NCBI RefSeq assembly: GCF_026151205.1
Contig: NC_087075.1
Span: 1,667,911-1,731,910 of the forward strand
Reading direction: 5' to 3'
DNA: 64,000 bases
From: Bolinopsis microptera
Lineage: Eukaryota > Ctenophora > Tentaculata > Lobata > Bolinopsidae
The first letter of the stretch is position 1. Each line of letters opens with the position of its first letter. Positions 1-12,500 of the stretch are shown here, in pieces. Made by a program: the position numbers and the translations under genes. Under the pieces are notes generated by a model, which saw only the letters and a list, made by a program, of their open reading frames with translations, was not told the origin of the DNA and searched no databases.

Positions 1-157
1 TGTAAAAACAAGTGTGGTCTACTACAGTACCTGCGGTGTAGGGGTATCCAGAGTAACTCTGTAAATGAAGGCGTGAGAAGATATCAACAGACTTTTCTCT
101 GATGCTGAAAGAAAATTGTGAGTTAGAATCTGGTTGATGATTCCCTAGCACGTATTG

Positions 158-285
158 AGTTTATTCTAATTATTTCTAATTATTTCTAATTATTTCTAAT
201 TATTTCTAATTATTTCTAATTATTTCTAATTATTTCTAATTATTTCTAATTATTTCTAATTATTTCTAATTATTTCTAATTATTT
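158..285. repeat. 10-bp tandem repeat, about 12 copies
   Basis: Nearly perfect repeats of TAATTATTTC in the region left of the last resolved LRP exon. No gene seen in 1-310 apart from a possible short exon near 1-51 that could not be assigned. Confidence 0.9.
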
Positions 286-361
286 CGTCTTGATTACTTA
301 TTTTGTATCAGGATGAGAACCTGCCCACTAAGATCCCTCCAGGATCCAGATATTAAGGAGT

Positions 362-447
362 TACCTCTAAGGTGTTACAAGGTGTTACAAAGTGTTACAC
401 GGTGTTACAAGGTGTTACAAAGTGTTACAAGGTGTTACAAAGTGTTA
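362..447. repeat. 10-bp tandem repeat starting at the exon 46 donor
   Basis: On the minus strand the units read TAACACTTTG or TAACACCTTG, and the first unit is the donor GTAACACTTTG itself. The intron's first bases have thus been amplified. Confidence 0.8.
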
Positions 448-448
448 C

Positions 449-571
449 CTCTACAAGTGACACCGTCCTCATCCAGCATGAACAGGTCAGGACACAAGCA
501 CTTCACTCCCGTTTCACTAAGTGTACACGTGTGCGAACAGTTCCCGTTGTTCGTCAGACAGGGGTCCTCCG
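449..571 (-). CDS. LRP exon 46: EGF module
   Basis: Acceptor TGTTCCAG, donor GTAACA. It encodes [18 protein letters not shown] and [13 protein letters not shown], a second EGF in tandem. Exons beyond this point were not resolved; the intron starts with a 10-bp tandem repeat. Confidence 0.88.
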
Positions 572-3500
572 CTGGAACACAAGGAAATATTTTGAAACAT
601 TCAAGAGATATCTATGTGGGATTGAAACACACGGGAATGATATTCAAGAAAACAGAGTAAAACGAAAATTTTCTTGAAAGAGCAGAAAGAAATGTTATGT
701 GTAATTTGTATTATAAAGCTAATTAGTATTACGACAGTAAGCATATAATATGATATAGTAAAGACAAACTTACCACACGTTTTGCCGCCTATACCGTCTA
801 TAAGTTGTAAGTGAGTCTTACAAGCACATAAAGCTCCACTGGGGGTTTTAAGACAGAGATGTGAGCAACCGAAGTTATCATTAGCACATTCATTCGTTCC
901 TGAGGCACACATCATTAGCAATGTATAGTGAGGGAGATAAACGATATCTCAATAATTGTTAATGACGCTTTAAAGAAATACATGGTATCGATGAGTACTA
1001 TTTATATTGGAGATTTAATTGATCTGAAACACAAATAATCATGAATGAAGGGGAGGGGGGGGGGGTTAAAGGGGAAACTAATTCCAGTGTTCTCACCAAC
1101 AGGATTACTATACACGCCACTAACCTGTCTGAGTCCTGTGATCATAGTGATGGATTGTCATGAGGTTACTGTGGTAACTGTGGTTACTGTGTGGTTACTG
1201 TGTGGTTACTATACTCTCCACAAACCTGTCTGAGTCCTGTGATCGTAGTGATGGATTGTCATGTGGTTACTGCGGTTACTGTGTGGTTACTGTGTGTGGT
1301 TACTGTGTGGTTACTATACACGCCACAAACCTGTCTGAGTCCTGTGATCGTAGTGATGAATTGTCATGTGGTTACTGTGGTTACTGTGGTTACTGTGGTT
1401 ACTGTGGTTACTGTGTGGTTACTGTGTGGTTACTATACACGCCACAAACCTGTCTGAGTCCTGTGATCGTAGTGATGGATTGTCATGTGGTTACTGTGGT
1501 TACTGTGGTTACTGTGTGGTTACTGTGGTTACTGTGGTTACTGTGGTTACTGTGGTTACTGTGTGGTTACTGTGGTTACTATACACGCCACTAACCTGTC
1601 TGAGTCCTGTGATCGTAGTGATGGATTGTCATGAGTCTCTTGAAGTTGTTGAGAACAGAGGAGCGTTCTGTCAGGTTATTGGTGTTTACTGACTCAATAG
1701 CGTTAGTCCCCCAGTCTGTCCACAGTAGAATACCGTCATCTGAACAAATACTGTTATCTAATACTCTTATATCAATAGCTGAATAAGGAGGATACCTTAG
1801 TCGAGAGGATTCCACAAGAAACGTTTCAGGTGGGTGCCTCACTTATTTAGATACAGAGAGAGAGAGAGAGTATTTAAATTATAAAAGATCTTCTGAATAA
1901 GCTAGGCTTTTTTAAGGAATCTGTAGAAATATCAGATGATCACATTGAATACTCCTCCTCTCAATACGTATAAACTAATCACGTACCCGCGATTGTGATA
2001 GAGAAAGGTTGGTAGACTTTAGTAGCGACTATCTTCTCCACATTGTCACCCCTCATGGAGGCTCTACCGATGTAGTCTCTGTTAGCCTCCGTCCAGTACA
2101 TCACTCGGTTTATAGTATCTGATCATTGTTAGTCAATTAAAAAGTCATTAATTAATTAATTAAATCATTAATTACCGAGATAAGCGATTTAATTGGTCAA
2201 TGCCGCAAACTGACTGCTTTATCACTGCAAAACTAAATTTTACTTTCGCTTTTACCGGTTCTCACGTCAACTAGGGTTAAGTTTCATTTTCAGTTAAGAT
2301 GTAAAGCTTTTTTTAAGCAATATTAATTTTTAGCTATACTAATCACTAATGTTTAGCTATACTAATGTTTAGCTATACTAATGTTTAGCTATACCAATTT
2401 TTAGCTATACTAATGTTTAGCTATACTAATGTTTAGCTATACTAATTTGTAGCTATACTAACCTAAGACGAGACCATTAGGCCAGACAATGTCCTCTGTA
2501 ACAAGCCGCTCCCTGTAATTACCGTCCATGTCTACTCGCTCTATTCCAGAGTTGTTGTTCCCCCAGTCAGTCCAGAAAACGTGTCTGTAACAAGTTTAGT
2601 TACATAACTTATCTTTATTAAATTAATAAATTAAATAAAATAACTTACATAACTAATCCTTACTAAACTAAAAAATAAAATAAAATAACTACACTATTCT
2701 TGATAAAAACCACAGTAACCACGGTAACCATACTAAAAGTGTGGTAACTGAATATATTTTCTTTTTTTTAAGTTATAAAAAATAAATATAAAAAAATAAA
2801 TACATTAAAATAAAAAGAAAAAAGTATGGTAACTCACCCTAAGACAGGATCAAGTGCGATAGCTCGAGGTTTTTCCAAGTTATCTGACACGATAATCCTT
2901 CTGGCAGTTCCTTTGCCATCAACTACCTCTATCTTTCCTGCATTAGAAATAGGATGTTTACATCACTTCTTTTACAATGTACACCCTGTAATCTGTATAT
3001 ACATTATACAACATCACTTCTTTTACAATATACACACTGTAATCTGTATATACATTATACAACAGAGCTACTTTTGCGCTCTGAAACTTTGATAGATGGT
3101 ACACAAGATAGTGAGTGGAAATCATCATTAATGAATTTTGCGATTAGAGAAAATGTTACGAAATGTATAATATATCTAAAATATTTCAGATCATATATCA
3201 AAAATGACTATCACAACGAGTCCAAGAGAAAGTATAACAACTTAAACATCAGAACAATTTAAAAGGAAATGAAAGAGATGAGCAAATTGAAATACCGGAA
3301 GTTTCACCGCCGTTAGTCCAGAAGACATTGCCAGATATCCAGTCCACAGCCAACCCATCCACACTCTCCATATCACCCTCGGCCAGTACCTGCTTAGCTG
3401 TACCGTCCAGCTTGTAGCTAGCTATCTGGTGGTTAAAGGTGTCTCCTACTATCACTCTGAGGAAAACATCGTTAAACTTGCTTAGCTGTACCGTCCAGCT

Positions 3501-6500
3501 TGTAGCTAGCTATCTGGTGGTTAAAGGTGTCTCCTACTATCACTCTGAGGAAAACATCGTTAAACTTGCTTAGCTGTACCGTCCAGCTTGTAGCTAGCTA
3601 TCTGGTGGTTAAAGGTGTCTCCTACTATCACTCTGAGGAAAACATTGTTAGACTTGCTTAGCTGTACCGTCCAGCTTGTAGCTAGCTATCTGGTGGTTAA
3701 AGGTGTCTCCTACTATCACTCTGAGGAAAACATCGTTAAACTTGCTTAGCTGTACCGTCCAGCTTGTAGCTAGCTATCTGGTGGTTAAAGGTGTCTCCTA
3801 CTATCACTCTGAGGAAAACATTGTTAGAGGACACGCAACTCACAACTAACAACATACAGTTAACGGTTAACACACCACTCAACAGTTAACACACAGTTAA
3901 CACAAATTTAACACACAACACACAACACAACAATGAACACACAGTTAACTCACAGTTAACTGACATGAATAAAGACACGTTAAATTGCCTATTATATATT
4001 AATATATGTTAAGTTATCTATTTTATTTATTATTTAAGTTATTTGATATTTTTATTAAAGCTTCAGCTAGTTTGGTGTTGTTAGCATTAACGAAATTCTG
4101 GGTCACTAAAATTCATATTTTTCACTGATTTTTTATTTTGATTCGAGTAAGTCAAATCATTTCGGTTAACCTCAATTTCAAACCAAGATAATATGTTTGT
4201 TTGATAGATTAAAATGGATAAGGATACCTGGACTGAAATATCTGTCAAAAATTTGAGGAAGGGGGATATAAGAGTCACAAAATTTTAAGCCCATTTCCGT
4301 TCTTGTCGTTCATTCAAGAGTTGTCCATCTTCGCAAATAATTAACTATGAAAACAACCCAATACATTGTCCACCACATCACCCTCCGCTGACGACGATTA
4401 ACACATGTTTATTGAAAGCTTCTACAAGTTAAACTATCGTACCACTTATATCTTTTTAACCCAACTCCATTCAGTAATAAGACTGCTTATGGCATTAAAA
4501 GTGATGCTGTACAATACACTTGGGCCGGATACTATCTACTCGTCGTTGCCTCATTTTTAATAGGAGACACAACCATTCTCATAGCATCATAGCTAACTCT
4601 AAATCAGTAAATTGACTACCAAAATTTTTCCCCTCAGTTATCAATTTATCAGGGGGGGGGGGGGCATAAGACCATAAATGGTGGATAAATCTGTAAATTG
4701 AGTAGCAAAATAGCATCATGTCCCCTCAAGATATAAGAAATGGGTTTGTTTTTGTAATTTATAGGAAGAGCAATATTGATTCTGTTACCCTCAAGTATGA
4801 GATCAAGTAGGATAACATGTAACAATGAAGAAAAAAGAAATGATGATGTGATACAACTTTAATGCACCACAATTATAGCTCTATTTCCTTTCAGTCGTTT
4901 TAAAAATAGTTATCGCAAATACTTGATTATGACAACAACCCTATATCATGATGAGTACGGTAACAAAACTGCTTATGGCATTAAAAGTGATGCTGTAAGA
5001 TACACTTGGGCCGGATACTATCTATTCGTCATTGCTTCATCTTTAATAGGAGACACAACCATTCTCATAGCATCCATAAAGTACAAGGCCTTTAAACTTC
5101 ACCGGGTCATCATTGTTGTCATCCAGCACATAGCAGTCTGTGACCTGATTGTATCTGCTACCTACGTTCTCCCAAAGTTGGTCTCTGTCATCTCTGATAA
5201 GTGGGTGCTAGGAAACTTCTTCTGCTACTTGTACTCCTATGCACAGTTCTATTCAAACATGACGAGTGTGTTTCTCATCTATGCCATGACAACTAGCAAG
5301 CTGCTCCTTCTGAAATATCCCCTCCAACTTGGAACAACCACTTTGAAGAAAGCACACTTGATCTGCGTGACATGCTGGTTGGCAGCTTTCATCTTACCTG
5401 TGACGCTCCTTCTCGTAGATAAACATGATGTTTTCTTTTCGTATTATATAGGGGCTATCAATGCGAATATGGTTTCTCGTCAGAGGTTTGGCACTATCTG
5501 AGGCCTTGTGTGGCAGTGCTATTTGGATTCATTCCAACATCCCTGGTTGTATTAACCACCATTTGTTTGCTGATTGAAGCCAAAAAAGTTGTTTCCCGGA
5601 GCAGAGAAAGTTTGAAGTGGCAGGGGATCGTGACAACAGTCCTTACAGCGACAGTTTTCTGCTTGTCCCTCCTACCATACGTTGCTTATTTGATCGGGGA
5701 ATCTATCGTTGGTGTAGATGACAAGAGCAAGAGTTCATTCCGCACCACGTTTTATGAAGTTGCACTCTCACTCCTGTCTTTAAACACCATCAGCAACTTC
5801 TACATCTATAGTCTGACCGTGTCTAGCTTCAGATCATTTATCTGGTCGAAAATGCAGATGTCTTATCAGTACACTATCAACGTAACAACTTCTACAAGTC
5901 ACGGTAATAAACAATTTAAGTAGAATATTAATATTATTGATGGTTATTTATCAACCATATTGTCCTGACAGCGGATTTTAATTGAATAGAGGTCGTTCAC
6001 ATATTACGACCCCCTCCCCCTCTGTAATTATTTTTACACATAGCTATTGTGTCAAAATGACACTAGTGTAATCATTTGGAAACCCCCTCCCCCGTGGCTG
6101 ATTACGTAATATGTGTACATCCCCATAGCTCCGGATACTTTATATTAACAATGATGTATTTTGTACGGTTATTTTTTCAGGAGGAAGGGCGAGAACCGTA
6201 CAGAACCAAGGAAGGGCGAGAACAGAAGCGACCACTGGAAACGTGAATGAAGGTAGTCAACATATATATCGTCTCGCTTTATATATAGTAAGATGAGCCG
6301 GGCAAATTTTTGAGATAGGCCTTTAAACATTTTTTATTCGAATTTGAAATTCGCGGACCTCAAAAAATGATCCCTACAACATATCCTGAAAGTATCAGGG
6401 TGATAGCTCAAAAAATATAGGAGAGGATAGATTTTTAGACTCGATGTTCAGGGCACGTGATCAAAAATCGCTCACGCAATAAAATTACACCCCGACCCAC

Positions 6501-9500
6501 AATTACACCCCGACCCCGAGCCCGACCCCTAGCCCGAGCCCGAGCCCGACCCCGAGCCCGACCCTGACCCTGAGCCTTACATTAACCAATTAAGCTGATT
6601 GGTTAGTGGGAACTAAGTTCAATTGGGTTCAGTTGCCGGTCACCCTTTAAAATAGTTGTAATATTCCTGCTAGTAGAACTGTGATATAAGATCATTTTAT
6701 ACATTCCTAAGACCAGGCGAATTTGAAAACAATTTTCTCCCAACTGTGTTATCATATTATGATTTAAACCTGTTACTGCGTAGGAACCTACAAATCTGTA
6801 AATTGAGTAGCAAAACTGCTCTATGTCCCCTCAAGATATAAGAAATGGGTTAATCACAAGATGTATAGACCATTTCCGTCCTTGTCGCTCATTCAACAGT
6901 TGTTCATTTCTGCAAATACTTTATCATGCCAACAACCCAATATTATGATGATTACAGTAATAAGACTGCTTATGGCATTAAAAGTGATGCTGTAAGATAC
7001 ACTTGGGCCGGATACTATCTATTCGCCTTTGCCTCATCTATAATAGGAGACACAACCATTCTCATAGCATCCATAAAGTATAAGGCCTTTAAACTTCACC
7101 GGGTCATCATTGTCATCATCCAGCACATAGCATTCTGTGACCTGATTGTATCTGTTACCAACATTCTCCCAAACATGGTCTCTATCATCTCTGATAAGTG
7201 GGTGCTAGGAAACTTCTTCTGCTACTTGAACTCCTATACAACGTACTTTACCAACCTGACAGGTGTGTTTCTCATCTGTGCCATGACAACCTGCAAGCTG
7301 TTACTCTTAAAATATCCCCTCAAATTGGGAACAACCACTTCGAAGAAAGCACACAATTCTTATATGAGACACCTTTATGTAGTGTGTTAATATCATGTCA
7401 TTGAGTTTTGTTCTTTACATATTTAATCACTATTCTGTATCGTTTTTAAAGTGTCTTACTATGTTTGAGTATAAAAGCTTTTCTATCGTAATCAATCTTC
7501 CAGTTAACAGAACTTCATCTTTAAAATTCGAGTAAGTTAAGGTCAATTACAATTCCGATTATGAAATTTCGTGTGATTTCATTTTGTGATTTTATTATTT
7601 TTTTATTATTGAAATCTACGGTAACTGTAGTTTTAATATGTGTTACAAACTATTGCCAATACTTAAATAAAAACTTAATTAAGTTCAATTTTTGTCAATT
7701 TCTATCTCTTCTCGCTCAGCCCTAATTTTGGTCCTCTGTCCTATGCCAAACTTAATTCAATATTTTGATCATATTAAAAACTGGAAATAACGACAATTTT
7801 GATCTTTATTCTTATTTTACTTGTTTACTCTTGTTATCCTACATCAGAAACCTGGAGGGATCTTTGACGGTCAACAACGGTAATATTTCAAAAAAATGAA
7901 TCTTTTAAATAGTTGTAATATGCGTGTTCCTTTTAGTAGTTGTAATATAAGATCACTTTATACATTCCTAAGACCCGGCGAATTTGAAAACACTTTCCTC
8001 CCAAGTGTGTTATCATATTATGATTTAAACCTGTTACTGCGTAGGAACCTACAAATCTGTAAATTGGGTAGCAAAACTGCTCCATGTCCCCTCAGGATAT
8101 AAGAAATGGGTTAATCACAAGATGTATAGACCATTTCTGTTCTTGTCGCTCATTCAATAGTTGTTCATTTCTGCAAATAATTTATCATGCCAACAACCCA
8201 ATATTATGCCGAGTACAGTAACAAGACAGTGTATGGCATTGAAAGTGATGCTGTAAGATACACTTGGGCCGGATACTATCTATTCATCTTTGCCTCATCT
8301 ATAATAGGAGACACAACCATTCTCATAGCATCCATAAAGTACAAGGCCTTTAAACTTCACCGAGTCATGGTTGTCGTCATCCAGCACATAGCATTCTGTG
8401 ACCTGATTGTATCTGTTACCTACGTTCTCCCAAGGATGGTCTCTATTATCTCTGATAAGTGGGTGCTAGGAAACTTCTTCTGCTACTTGTACTCCTATGC
8501 ACAGTTCTATTCAAACCTGACGAGTATGTTTCTCATCTGTGCCATGACAACCAGTAAGCTACTCCTTCTGAAATCTCCCCTTCAATTTGGAACAACCACA
8601 TTGAAGAAAGCACACTTGATCTGCGTGACATGCTGGTTAGCAGCTTTCATCTTACCTGTGACGCTCCTTCTCGTAGATATACATGATGTTTTCTTTTCGT
8701 ATAGGGGCTATCAATGCGAATATGGTTTCTCATCAGAGGTTTGGCACTATCTGAGGCCTTTTTTGGCAGTGCTATTTGGATTTATTCCAACATGCCTGGT
8801 TGTAATAACCACCATTTGTTTGCTGATTGAAGCCAAAAAAGTTGTTTCCCGGAGCAGAGAAAGTTTGAAGTGGCAGGGGATCGTGACAACAGTCCTTACA
8901 GCGACAGTTTTCTGCTTGTCCCTCCTACCATACGTTGCTTATTTGATCGGGGAATCTATCGTTGGTGTAGATGACAAGAGCAAGAGTTCATTCCACACCA
9001 CGTTTTATGAAGTTGCACTCTCACTCCTGTCTTTAAACACCATCAGCAACTTCTACATCTATAGTCTGACCGTGTCTAGCTTCAGATCATTTATCTGGTC
9101 GAAAATGCAGATGTCTTATCAGTACACTATCAACGTAACAACTTCTACAAGTCACGGTAATAAACAATTTAAGTATGAATATTAATATTATTGATGGTTA
9201 TTTATCAACCCTATTGTCCTGACAGCGGATTTTAATTGAATAGAGGTCGTTCACATATTACGACCCCCTCCCCCTCTGTAATTATTTTTACACATAGCTA
9301 TTGTGTCAAAATGACACTAGTGTAATCATTTGGAAACCCCCTCCCCCGTGGCTGATTACGTAATATGTGTACATCCCCATAGCTCCGGATACTTTATATT
9401 AACAATGATGTATTTTGTACGGTTATTTTTTCAGGAGGAAGGGCGAGAACCGTACAGAACCAAGGAAGGGCGAGAACAGAAGCGACCACTGGAAACGTGA

Positions 9501-12500
9501 ATGAAGGTAGTCAACATATATATCGTCTCGCTTTATATATAGTAAGATGAGCCGGGCAAATTTTTGAGATAGGCCTTTAAACATTTTTTATTCGAATTTG
9601 AAATTCGCGGACCTCAAAAAATGATCCCTACAACATATCCTGAAAGTATCAGGGTGATAGCTCAAAAAATATAGGAGAAGATAGATTTTTAGACTCGATG
9701 TTCAGGGCACGTGCTCAAAAATCGCTCACGCAATAAAATTACACCCCGAGCCCGAGCCCGAGCCCGAGCCCGACCCCGACCCTGACCCTGAGCCTTACAT
9801 TAACCAATTAAGCTGATTGGTTAGTGGGAACTAAGTTCAATTGGGTTCAGTTGCCGGTCACCCTTTAAAATAGTTGTAATATTCCTGCTAGTAGAACTGT
9901 GATATAAGATCATTTTATACATTCCTAAGACCAGGCGAATTTGAAAACAATTTTCTCCCAAGTGTGTTATCATATTATGATTTAAACCTGTTACTGCGTA
10001 GGAACCTACAAATCTGTAAATTGAGTAGCAAAACTGCTCCATGTCCCCTCAAGATATAAGAAATGGGTTAATCACAAGATGTATAGACCATTTCCGTCCT
10101 TGTCGCTCATTCAACAGTTGTTCATTTCTGCAAATACTTTATCATGCCAACAACCCAATATTATGATGATTACAGTAATAAGACTGCTTATGGCATTAAA
10201 AGTGATGCTGTAAGATACACTTGGGCCGGATACTATCTATTCGCCTTTGCCTCATCTATAATAGGAGACACAACCATTCTCATAGCATCCATAAAGTATA
10301 AGGCCTTTAAACTTCACCGGGTCATCATTGTCATCATCCAGCACATAGCATTCTGTGACCTGATTGTATCTGTTACCAACGTTCTCCCAAACATGGTCTC
10401 TATCATCTCTGATAAGTGGGTGCTAGGAAACTTCTTCTGCTACTTGAACTCCTATACAACGTACTTTACCAACCTGACAGGTGTGTTTCTCATCTGTGCC
10501 ATGACAACCTGCAAGCTGTTACTCTTAAAATATCCCCTCCAATTTGGAACAACCACTTCGAAGAAAGCACACTTGATCTGCTTGGCATGCTGGTTGGCAG
10601 CTTTCATGTTACCTGTGACGCTCCTTCTCGTAGATAAAGATGATGTTTCCTTTTCGTTTAGGGACTATGGATGCGATTATGGTTTCTCGTCAGAGGTTTG
10701 GCACTATCTGAGGCCTTTTGTGGCATTGCTATTTGGATTTACTCCAATATGCCTGGTTGTATTAACCACCCTTTGGTTGCTGATTGAAGCCAAAAAAGTC
10801 GTTTCCCGGAGCAGAGAAAGTTTGAAGTGGCAGGGGATCATGACAACAGTCCTTACAGCCACAGTCTTCTGCTTGTCTCTCCTACCATTCGTCGCTTACC
10901 GTGTTGGGGAATCTATCGTTAGTGTAGATGACAAGAGCAAGAGTTCATTCCACACTACGTTTTATAGAGTTGCACTCTCGCTCCTGTTTTTAAACACTAT
11001 CAGCAACTTCTACATCTATAGTCTGACCGTGTCTAGCTTCAGAGCATTTATCTGGTTGAAAATGCAGATGTCTTATCAGTACACTATCAACGTTACAACT
11101 TCTACAAGTCATGGTAATACAAAATTAATGTATGAATATTAATACTATGGATATTTATTTATCAACCCTATTGTCCTGACAGCAGGTTTTTAATTGAATA
11201 TGGGTCGTTCACATATTACGTAATCACTTTTTGGGCAATTTTCAACCCCCTCCCCCTCCCCACTCTGTTATCATTTTTACACCTAGCTATTCAAATTACA
11301 CTCACGTATCTGCCAAAACCAACATGGCCCATGTGGAAGGGAGCCTTGACGTTGTTTATCACTCGGATATTTTATATTAACAATGAGGTTTTTTTGAACG
11401 GTTCTTTTTTTCAGGAGGAAGGACGAGAACAGAACCGGACGTTGGAAACGTGAATGAAGGGAGTCAAAAAACTCCAGTTTGATTGTGATACGGTGACCCA
11501 GAAAATTATTAGCGACATTAGAATACCATATTTGAAGAGACGTGTAGCAGAATGTACTAAATTTCAAAAACAATGTAAAATTTGATATCCGGAATGGTTG
11601 TAAAAAAATCGTAACTTAATTACAAAAAACATAAACTAATCTAGAGAAGTTTAAACTGCACCAATGTTTCGTGAACACTGTGTAAACGTTTTGATTGTTG
11701 TTTTACGTTGATTTACCTATTGGTGGTCAGATTGTGTCTTTCAAATTAAGCCCAAAAACAATTCTTATATGAGACACCTTTATGTAGTGTGTTAATATCA
11801 CGTCATTGAGTTTTGTTCTTTACATATTTAATCACTATTCTGTATCGTTTTTAAAGTGTCTTACTATGTTTGAGTATAAAAGCTTTTCTATCGTAATCAA
11901 TCTTCCAGTTAACAGAAATTCATCTTTAAAATTCGAGTAAGTTAAGGTCAATTACAATTCCGATTATGATATTTCGTGTGATTTCATTTTGTGATTTTAT
12001 TATTTTTTATTATTGAAATCTACGGTAACAGTGTTACAAACTATTGCCAATACTTAAATAATACTTAAATAAAAAATTAATTAAGTTCAATTTTTGTCAA
12101 TTTCTATCTCTTCTTGCTAAGCCCTAATTTTGGTCCTCTGTCCTATGCCAAACTTAATTCAATATTTTGATCATATTAAAAACTGGAAATAACGACAATT
12201 TTGATCTTTATTCTTATTTTACTTGTTTACTCTTGTTATCCTACATCAGAAACCTGAAGGGATCTTTGACGGTCAACAACGGTAATATTTCAAAAAAATG
12301 AATCTTTTAAATAGTTGTAATATGCGTGTTCCTTTTAGTAGTTGTAATATAAGATCACTTTATACATTCCTAAGACCCGGCGAATTTGAAAACACTTTCC
12401 TCCCAAGTGTGTTATCATATTATGAGTATTGCTGAAAGCACAGTGTAAGGCCTACACGGACCGCCTCTATGAACCTGTTACTGCGTAGGAACCTACAAAT

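Noticed and set aside
1-60. Possible further LRP exon after exon 46
   Set aside because: An acceptor-like TTTACAG near 52 and a donor-like GTACTG near 21 exist, but neither frame gives a recognisable domain and phase is ambiguous.
6926-7390. Functional short receptor
   Set aside because: It lacks helices 4-7 and joins intergenic flank; treated as a deletion pseudogene.
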